Part shown: positions 7,621 to 12,355 of the stretch, one piece after another | How the letters are laid out: every line of letters begins with the position of its first letter | Numbering within the stretch: the stretch's first letter is position 1 | Source: Clostridium sp. CAG:273 | GTDB taxonomy: Bacteria; Bacillota; Clostridia; TANB77; CAG-508 | Direction: 5' to 3' | DNA length: 12,355 nucleotides | Assembly (NCBI GenBank): GCA_000438355.1 | Contig: FR901515.1 | Coordinates: forward strand, 1-12,355 | Made by a program: the position numbers and the translations under genes | The notes under the pieces: model-generated | Databases searched by the model: none | The model's input: the letters and a program-made list of their open reading frames with translations, nothing else | What the model was told of the DNA's origin: nothing

Positions 7621-7658
7621 TTAAAAAATAAGGCATATACATTAACTTTGCATATGCC
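7621..7658 (-). terminator. Intrinsic terminator inside the pilus operon, after the second pilin
   Basis: On the minus strand GGCATATGC (7658-7650) pairs with GTATATGCC (7640-7632) over nine positions, one of them G-U, around a 9-base loop. A T-rich tract follows (7630-7623, TATTTTTT). It starts about 14 bases after the pilin stop and ends about 20 bases before the peptidase gene. Read-through would supply the peptidase, minor pilins and motors at lower level than the pilins. Confidence 0.75.
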
Positions 7659-7672
7659 ATATTATGCACTAA

Positions 7673-8110
7673 TTATGGTACTACTGTAGAACTTGCAGCT
7701 TCTAATGTTGGATAACCATTATTATAAGCTGTAAAATTATAGCTTTGTCCACCTAATGTGAATGTAATTGTTCCTGTAACAGCTACTGTTGTATCAGCTT
7801 TAACTTTTACTGTTCCAGAACCACTATTTGTAATTCCTACTTTTGTAAGAGCAGCTTTTAAATCAGCTGTAATATCTTGTTCAGCATTTGATTGAAGTGC
7901 TTCCATTTGTTTAGATACTACATATCCTTGAATATTGTCTGCTATTGTTCCTTTATTTGATTCTTTAGCAGCTTCTTGAGCTTTTCCTACTACACCATTT
8001 TGTGCAAATACTAATGCTATTGTTATTCCTGCTAGTATTAATAATACTACGATTGTAACAACTAATGCTACTAATGTAATACCACTTTGTCCTTTTGTTT
8101 TCTTTAACAT
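7673..8110 (-). CDS. Type IV pilin, intact tandem paralogue (probable major pilin)
   Basis: This 145-residue prepilin has a leader MLKKTKGQSG ending at Gly10, then ITLVALVVTI and a hydrophobic helix continuing amphipathically to about residue 60. The rest (about 85-137) is a small beta-rich domain with ADTTVAVTG, ITFTLGGQSY and GYPTL. No cysteine is present, so there is no disulfide loop. Mature position 5 is Ala, where classical pilins have Glu. The ATG at 8110 follows AAGGGAG. It is the second of two tandem pilins, and its 5' half is nearly identical in DNA to the broken copy upstream. Because that copy is frameshifted, this is the only intact gene of the pair and the likely major subunit. 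A terminator follows it directly. Confidence 0.9.
   Translation of the reverse strand: MLKKTKGQSGITLVALVVTIVVLLILAGITIALVFAQNGVVGKAQEAAKESNKGTIADNIQGYVVSKQMEALQSNAEQDITADLKAALTKVGITNSGSGTVKVKADTTVAVTGTITFTLGGQSYNFTAYNNGYPTLEAASSTVVP
7992..8073. repeat. 82-bp segment identical to 8490-8571 (pilin paralogues)
   Basis: Bases 7992-8073 match 8490-8571 without a mismatch, at a constant offset of 498. Similarity continues at a lower level on both sides through the whole leader and helix coding region. The segment encodes the hydrophobic helix of both pilins. Identity at silent positions means recent duplication or gene conversion, not only constraint on the protein. Confidence 0.9.
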
Positions 8111-8375
8111 GTTGTATTCTCCCTTCTTATTTTAGATATATTAAAACAAACTATATATTTTATTTTAATTCTGGGTATCCTGTGTCATAACCACCAGCAC
8201 TTAAAGTATAAGTTTGTTTATTTAATTCAAATGTTATATCTCCACTTATTGTTACTGTTGTATCTGCTGCAATACTAACTGTGTTGCTTGAAGCAGTTAC
8301 AGTTATTCCAGCAGCTTGAAGTTTAGTTGTCATATCTTCTGTAACATTTCCAGGTGCTTGCCCTGTTTGAATTGC

Positions 8376-8425
8376 ATCCATTTGTTTAGATACTATATAT
8401 CCATTTGTTTAGATACTATATATCC
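8376..8425. repeat. Tandem repeat, 23-bp unit, two copies, inside the first pilin
   Basis: The unit beginning CCATTTGTTTAG occurs at 8378-8400 and again, identically, at 8401-8423. The match extends by two bases at each end, so ATCC stands at both ends and in the middle. The paralogue has a single copy (7903-7925, one mismatch) with TTCC and ATCC at its ends. The pattern is what strand slippage between short direct repeats 23 bp apart would leave. Confidence 0.95.
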
Positions 8426-8489
8426 TTGAATATTATCTGCTATTGTTCCTTTATTTGAACTAGCTGCAGCTTCTTGTGCTTTTCCTACC

Positions 8490-8571
8490 ACACCATTTTG
8501 TGCAAATACTAATGCTATTGTTATTCCTGCTAGTATTAATAATACTACGATTGTAACAACTAATGCTACTA
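8490..8571. repeat. 82-bp segment identical to 7992-8073 (pilin paralogues)
   Basis: This is the partner of the segment at 7992-8073. It lies in the helix-coding part of the frameshifted pilin. Recombination between the two copies would remove 498 bp and leave one fused pilin gene. Confidence 0.9.
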
Positions 8572-8675
8572 GTGTAATACCACCTTGTCCTTTTGTTTTT
8601 TCTAACATTTTACTTACTCCTTTCTCTTTAGATTTTTTGTATATATTTATATTTAATAAATATAACCGAAATTAA

Positions 8676-9083
8676 TTATTTTTTCCCAGTTTCATTAAAG
8701 AAAGTTCCTGTTGAGTTTGGGTCTGAATTTGTATTTGTTTCTACAATTTCTTCATTATTATTATTTGTTCCTCCAGTTGAATTTCCAGTTGTTTGAGTAG
8801 ATTCCATAGAAAATGGATCTCTTTTTCCTGGCACATAACTATTACTTTGTTTATATATATTTAAATCTGCATCTGTTACTTCATAAGTAATTTTAGTCTT
8901 ATTAGCTTCTATTACTTCTTCATTTACTTCTTCTTGAATATTTTCTGGAGTTGAATATGCTATTTTACCTGGAACTACTTTATTACTTGGAATGTAATCA
9001 TAAAATAATACCCCAAGTATTAATAATATAGCAACACATAACAATAACATAATAATAATTTCTTTAATTATTGATTTTACCAT
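8676..9083 (-). CDS. Small single-pass protein with PilP/GspC-like RDPF motif
   Basis: This 135-residue protein has one membrane segment (about 8-28), an acidic spacer (50-60) and a short conserved-looking segment, SYVPGKRDPFS (82-92). RDPF is the motif at which PilP and GspC proteins join their partners in the alignment complex. The last 40 residues are rich in Asn, Thr, Ser and Gly and end in TGTFFNETGKK. The beta domain of full PilP, which binds the secretin, is absent, as expected in a cell with no outer membrane. Its place between pilO and the pilins supports an alignment-complex role. The ATG at 9083 follows GTAGGAGGAT, 18 bases after pilO. The family is not one I recognise by name, so the PilP link is inference from motif and position. 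Confidence 0.7.
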   Translation of the reverse strand: MVKSIIKEIIIMLLLCVAILLILGVLFYDYIPSNKVVPGKIAYSTPENIQEEVNEEVIEANKTKITYEVTDADLNIYKQSNSYVPGKRDPFSMESTQTTGNSTGGTNNNNEEIVETNTNSDPNSTGTFFNETGKK

Positions 9084-9101
9084 TTTATCCTCCTACATAA
9101 A

Positions 9102-9791
9102 TTATGATTGTGTATTTGTTGTAGTTGTATTATCTACTGTAGTTTCTGTAGTATTTGTAGTTGTATTAGTTGTGTCTGTTGTCTGTGTTTGTGTAGTACT
9201 TGTAGTCGTCTTTTCATTTTTAATCCTTATATTTCTTACAACAAATGTAGCTGTTAGGTCATCTCCCCCTGGAACTACTTTAAAGTTTTCTATTCTAAAT
9301 CCAAGTTTGCTGTCATTTTCTATTGCAGAAACAAAGTTTATAATTGCTATATAATGTCCTGTTATTGTAAAGTTAATATTATATAAGTTACTGTCTCCGG
9401 TATCTCCTGAAACTATTTCAAATTTAGCAATTACTCCTTCCTTTGTTGCATGGTTTCCCATTCTTGTCCATAAAAATTCAATTAAATAAGTTTCTTCTTG
9501 ATTAGCTTCTTTTAGCTCTCCCTCTGTACTTACACTTGCTAAATCTAAATAAGTTTTCTTTGCATTCATCATAGTATCTGTTTCTCTTCCTAATTCTGAT
9601 GTTTTAGATGGAAAAGTACTTACTCTTTGTGTTTCTATATCACTTATTTCTTGATCTAGTTTATCATTCTTTTCTTTTATTTGGCTTACACTTAATATTT
9701 GAAAATTTCCAATTGAAATTCCATTAAATATTGCAAAATATCCCAGCACACATAATAAAATTATAAGAATTATAATTAATAATTTCTTCAT
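9102..9791 (-). CDS. pilO: PilO-like alignment subcomplex protein with Thr-rich tail
   Basis: This 229-residue single-pass membrane protein has a membrane segment at residues 4-25, a charged helical (coiled-coil-like) stretch at about 36-100 and an alpha/beta domain at about 100-195 containing FTITGHYIAIINFVSAIE (141-158), the typical PilO ferredoxin-like helix-strand pattern. PilO pairs with PilN to link the cytoplasmic PilM to the extracellular side of the pilus base. From residue 195 to the end the protein is a low-complexity tail made almost only of Thr, Asn and Gln, unusual for PilO. The start overlaps the PilMN stop by four bases (ATGA) and has its own AAGGAGA site, so the two are translationally coupled. 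Confidence 0.85.
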   Translation of the reverse strand: MKKLLIIILIILLCVLGYFAIFNGISIGNFQILSVSQIKEKNDKLDQEISDIETQRVSTFPSKTSELGRETDTMMNAKKTYLDLASVSTEGELKEANQEETYLIEFLWTRMGNHATKEGVIAKFEIVSGDTGDSNLYNINFTITGHYIAIINFVSAIENDSKLGFRIENFKVVPGGDDLTATFVVRNIRIKNEKTTTSTTQTQTTDTTNTTTNTTETTVDNTTTTNTQS

Positions 9792-11416
9792 GGTAAATCT
9801 CCTTCTATTACAATTTTAACCATATTTCCATCTTTTGTTCCCATTGTTGATACAACTGTATCTGCTTTTAATATATTTTCATTAGCTATTTTGACTTTAA
9901 AGTAACCTAATTGTTCATATTTTTCAGATTGTGCATTTATAACAATATGGCTTCCTGTAGTATTTTCTACTGATGTAAGTTGTACTCCTTTAGGAATTAT
10001 ATACATTATCTCACTAAGCATTGTAGTTACTGCATTTTTGCTTTTTTGATCATCTTGTATTTTTTCACTTGTACTTCTTAAATTATCTGCTAATTGCAAA
10101 TATTGATTTGTTTTAGCTTTTACAGAGTTTATATCTGAATTTACTGCTGCTAATTTTGTCATTGTATCTTGTCTTACTTCATTTGCTTCTAAAGTTTTTT
10201 GTTCGTATTGGTTATTAATTACTATTGTAAAACCTGTATATAGTAAAACAAGTATTAAAAATCCGCCTGCTACTCTTAATAACCATTTTTCTGTTGTATC
10301 TAACTTCGCTTTCCAATCTACTGAGAAAAATTCTTTTAGTCCATTTCCTATTTTACTATTAGCATTTGGACTTCCAAGGTCTATTGTCATCCATTCTGGA
10401 AGATTATCTGTAATACTATGCTTTTTAAAGTTCATGTCTTTAACACCATATCCAAGTCCTTGCATAGCCATAGCTATAGCTGAATTAACTTCCACATAGT
10501 CTTTTATATTCACTTTTATGGAATCTTTTATAAAAAATGGTTTTAAAATTTCACACTTTTCTGTGTTAAAAAACTCTTGAAAATATAAATCTATATTATT
10601 TACAACTGATAATGTACCTGTGATATATATTCTATCTATATCTATTGCTGAATTCTCTATTATCTTTTTTGAATTTTCTGCTATTTTATATAATGTTGGC
10701 ATAATGTTATCTAAATACTCATTTTCTGTATCTTGTAATTCTTGTCCTTCCATTGTATAAATAGTAGAATTTTTACAAATTTCATAAGCTTTTGAATAAG
10801 AATTTTCTTTTGCATTTATTCCATCTAAAACTTGGCTTGAGCCATTTTCTATTGTATCTACACTATAAACTTTTTGATTTACAATTATAGTTACAGTTGT
10901 TTTGTCTTCCATATTTATAATTGCAATATTCTCTTTTTGTTTCATTTTAGCAATATTTGCAATTGTCATACCTATAGGAGAAATTGCTGCTATTTTATTT
11001 TCTGCAAGTTGCTGTTCTATTGCATTAAGGTTATTTTTGTTTGCTGCTACATGTATAACTTTAACCCTATCTTTATCACTTAAAGAATTGACAAGTGCAT
11101 ATCTTGTTTCTACAGCATTTTTATTTAGCCCTTTTTCTGTGCAATATGCTTCATATTCTGTTTCTATAGCCTTTTTCAAATCCTTTTTATTAAGCATACT
11201 AAACATATAAAAGTAGCTGTACACTTCGTCTGCTAAGTTTATACTTATAGGCACTTTAAAACTATATGTTTCTGAAATTATTTGCTTTATAGCATCTCCT
11301 AATTTGTCATAAAACTTTAAACCGAATGACTCTACTTTTAAGTTATCACGATCTTTTGAAATTTTCGCATATTTAATTACATTACTTTCTACGTATAATC
11401 CTAAGCAACTTGTCAT
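9788..11416 (-). CDS. pilM: PilM-PilN fusion protein (GspL-like architecture)
   Basis: This 542-residue protein joins two pilus proteins that are normally separate. Residues 1-322 are a PilM-type actin-like cytoplasmic domain that closes with VNSAIAMAMQGLGYG (310-324), as PilM proteins do. After a linker (325-378) comes one membrane segment (379-401), a coiled coil (403-460) and a small PilN-like domain (462-542) with IIPKGVQLTSVE (473-484). GspL of type II secretion has the same order. The phosphate-1 loop at the N-terminus (LGLYVESNVIKYAKI) is degenerate compared with GIDIGSS. In separate systems PilM grips the PilN N-terminal INLLP motif; the linker holds DNLPEW (337-342), possibly a remnant, though this is speculative. 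The ATG at 11416 follows GGAG. It is the first gene of the operon, about 125 bases from the predicted start site. Confidence 0.88.
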   Translation of the reverse strand: MTSCLGLYVESNVIKYAKISKDRDNLKVESFGLKFYDKLGDAIKQIISETYSFKVPISINLADEVYSYFYMFSMLNKKDLKKAIETEYEAYCTEKGLNKNAVETRYALVNSLSDKDRVKVIHVAANKNNLNAIEQQLAENKIAAISPIGMTIANIAKMKQKENIAIINMEDKTTVTIIVNQKVYSVDTIENGSSQVLDGINAKENSYSKAYEICKNSTIYTMEGQELQDTENEYLDNIMPTLYKIAENSKKIIENSAIDIDRIYITGTLSVVNNIDLYFQEFFNTEKCEILKPFFIKDSIKVNIKDYVEVNSAIAMAMQGLGYGVKDMNFKKHSITDNLPEWMTIDLGSPNANSKIGNGLKEFFSVDWKAKLDTTEKWLLRVAGGFLILVLLYTGFTIVINNQYEQKTLEANEVRQDTMTKLAAVNSDINSVKAKTNQYLQLADNLRSTSEKIQDDQKSKNAVTTMLSEIMYIIPKGVQLTSVENTTGSHIVINAQSEKYEQLGYFKVKIANENILKADTVVSTMGTKDGNMVKIVIEGDLP

Positions 11417-11548
11417 TTCTTTCTCCTTCGTCTAAATAAACTTTTACACTAATATATTTCTCATAAACATAATAAAAATACTTGTATTTTTTTCTAAAGT
11501 TACAAATTCCCCTTTTTTTAGTCAAAATAACCTTATATTATTATTTAA

Positions 11549-11576
11549 ATTTTATCGTTTTTATAGAAAAAGTCAA
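11549..11576 (-). promoter_or_regulatory. Sigma-A promoter of the pilus operon
   Basis: On the minus strand TTGACT (11576-11571) is followed after 16 bp by TAAAAT (11554-11549); each hexamer matches the consensus at five of six positions. The predicted start near 11542 gives a leader of about 125 bases before the PilMN start. It lies just after the dpaA stop at 11610, so the pilus genes need not depend on the spore gene's promoter. I see no convincing terminator for dpaA in the gap. Confidence 0.6.
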
Positions 11577-11609
11577 TATTTGCTTTCAATTTTTAATGCA
11601 AATGTAATA

Positions 11610-12355
11610 TCATTGTAACATATATGTAATATTATTTTCATATATCATATTTTTAATTTTTTTCGCACAAGCTTTTGCAGATATTTCTGCTGGAATGCCC
11701 AACTTCCATAAAAAATTTATATTATTTTTCATGGCATTTTCCTGATTAATTCCACCTGGTTTTGATGCAACATCTAGTATAAAAACATCTTTATTAAGGG
11801 AACAAATCTCTTTTTCATTTAAAATTATTCTTGGAATTGTATTAATAATTATTTCAAAATTGCCTAAAAATTTATGTAATTCTTTTTTAGCAATATTATC
11901 AACTTTTTTTAAATTTTTATTTAAATCATTAAAATTTTCTTCAAATATATAATTCACACAATTAGATTTTAACCATTCTAACTCTTCTTTACTGTTAGGC
12001 ATACAATATATATTTTCTGTAAAACTTTTTAAAACATTACATAAAATTTTTCCTATTCTTCCATATCCTAAAACCAAAATTTTACTATTGAAAATTGTAT
12101 CCTCTGTATTTTCTATTAAATACTTTATTATTCCTTCAACAGTAATTTTTGCATTAAAAATTATGTAGCTCTCATCTTTTAATAAATCCAAAACTTTTAC
12201 ATTATTTTCAGTTAAAACTTTGCTAAATTTGTCTGGAACCATGCCCGAAACTAAAAAGACATTTTTCAATTTCATAAAAAAATCTTCCAAACTTATTTTT
12301 AAATCCGTATATTCTCCTGTTAAAGTTAATTTATCTTTGCTAATTGGCACCGCCG
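11610..12355 (-). CDS. dpaA: Dipicolinate synthase subunit A, 5' end beyond the window
   Basis: The last 248 or so residues of DpaA (SpoVFA) are present; roughly the first 60 of about 300 lie beyond the right edge. With DpaB it makes dipicolinic acid from a lysine-pathway intermediate in the mother cell during sporulation. The frame is open to the edge, and a GTG at 12350 is most likely an internal Val in AVPIS. The Rossmann loop LGYGRIG (94-100, counted from that Val) follows ITVEGIIKYLI and TIFNSK. NTIP (170-173) and DVASKPGG (193-200) are strong family motifs. The C-terminal segment, usually GLPGxxAPKTAG, reads GIPAEISAKACAK (218-230), an unusual departure. DpaB, normally the next gene, is absent here, and the pilus operon follows instead. 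It supports a spore-forming host. Confidence 0.88.
   Translation of the reverse strand, partial: AVPISKDKLTLTGEYTDLKISLEDFFMKLKNVFLVSGMVPDKFSKVLTENNVKVLDLLKDESYIIFNAKITVEGIIKYLIENTEDTIFNSKILVLGYGRIGKILCNVLKSFTENIYCMPNSKEELEWLKSNCVNYIFEENFNDLNKNLKKVDNIAKKELHKFLGNFEIIINTIPRIILNEKEICSLNKDVFILDVASKPGGINQENAMKNNINFLWKLGIPAEISAKACAKKIKNMIYENNITYMLQ

Larger units (their letters stand above)
8160..8608 (-). pseudogene. Type IV pilin, first tandem copy, frameshifted by a 23-bp duplication
   Basis: The reading frame opens at 8608 (behind AAAGGAG) with MLEKTKGQGG, a cleavage site and the helix ITLVALVV, as in the intact paralogue, but stops at 8393 after 71 residues (VSKQMDI). The rest of the pilin lies in another frame, ending at 8160, with ADTTVTISG, ITFELNKQTY and GYPELK matching the paralogue's C-terminal domain. 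The break is an exact 23-bp tandem duplication (8378-8400 and 8401-8423); 23 is not a multiple of three. Removing one copy gives 141 residues against 145 for the neighbour. A ribosomal -1 shift in the 16-base overlap of the two frames (8393-8408) would also join them with eight extra residues, but I see no slippery heptamer. The downstream ATG at 8381 has no ribosome binding site. It may be a pseudogene, a reversible off state or an assembly error. Confidence 0.85.

Noticed and set aside
8160..8381. Separate small gene starting at the ATG at 8381
   Set aside because: There is no ribosome binding site before it and its product is plainly the C-terminal domain of a pilin without signal or helix.
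8393..8408. Programmed -1 ribosomal frameshift joining the two halves of the first pilin
   Set aside because: The direction would work, but no X XXY YYZ heptamer or downstream structure is visible, and an exact 23-bp duplication explains the break more simply.
8376..8425. CRISPR-like repeat
   Set aside because: There are only two adjacent copies with no spacer between them, inside a coding sequence.
10874..11210. Open frames on the plus strand opposite the PilMN gene
   Set aside because: They are rich in Cys, Phe, Ile and Tyr with no domain pattern, and overlap each other in different frames; they are antisense shadows.
11474..11491. Palindrome AAAAATAC-TT-GTATTTTT in the PilMN leader as a terminator or attenuator
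   Set aside because: The loop would be only two bases and seven of the eight pairs are A-T, so a stable hairpin is unlikely.

Overview
The window comes from a very A+T-rich monoderm (Gram-positive type) bacterium, most likely an endospore-forming member of the Clostridia. The grounds are the composition, strong GGAGG-type ribosome binding sites, a type IV pilus locus without a secretin, and a 3' fragment of dpaA (dipicolinate synthase subunit A, a spore gene). I cannot name the genus. Every convincing gene lies on the minus strand, so the functional order runs from right to left.

Right edge (12355-11610): dpaA, missing its 5' end. Its usual partner dpaB does not follow. A 193-base gap then carries a good sigma-A type promoter (11549-11576).

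Main block (11416-1539): a type IV pilus operon. In transcription order it holds a PilM-PilN fusion, PilO with a threonine-rich tail, a small single-pass protein with a PilP/GspC-like RDPF motif, two tandem pilin paralogues, a prepilin peptidase, two minor pilins, the ATPase PilB, the ATPase PilT and the platform protein PilC. PilMN, PilO and the PilP-like protein would form the alignment subcomplex at the membrane. The peptidase processes the four prepilin-like proteins. PilB and PilT drive extension and retraction through PilC. An intrinsic terminator sits directly after the second pilin (7621-7658), so the pilin end of the transcript is probably made in excess over the machinery end. A long hairpin after pilC (1455-1510) probably ends the operon.

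The most notable observations are in the pilin part. The first pilin gene is broken by an exact 23-bp tandem duplication, and deleting one copy restores a 141-residue pilin. The two pilins share an 82-bp identical stretch in their 5' halves while their 3' halves have diverged. Three of the four prepilin-like proteins have Ala rather than Glu at mature position 5. The prepilin peptidase lacks a recognisable GxGD motif.

Left part (1236-1): a ROK-family sugar kinase gene, then a gene-free stretch holding a perfect-consensus sigma-A promoter (TTGACA, 17 bp, TATAAT) reading off the left edge. Just downstream of it lies an operator-like palindrome (140-156), which implies that a regulated gene begins beyond position 1.
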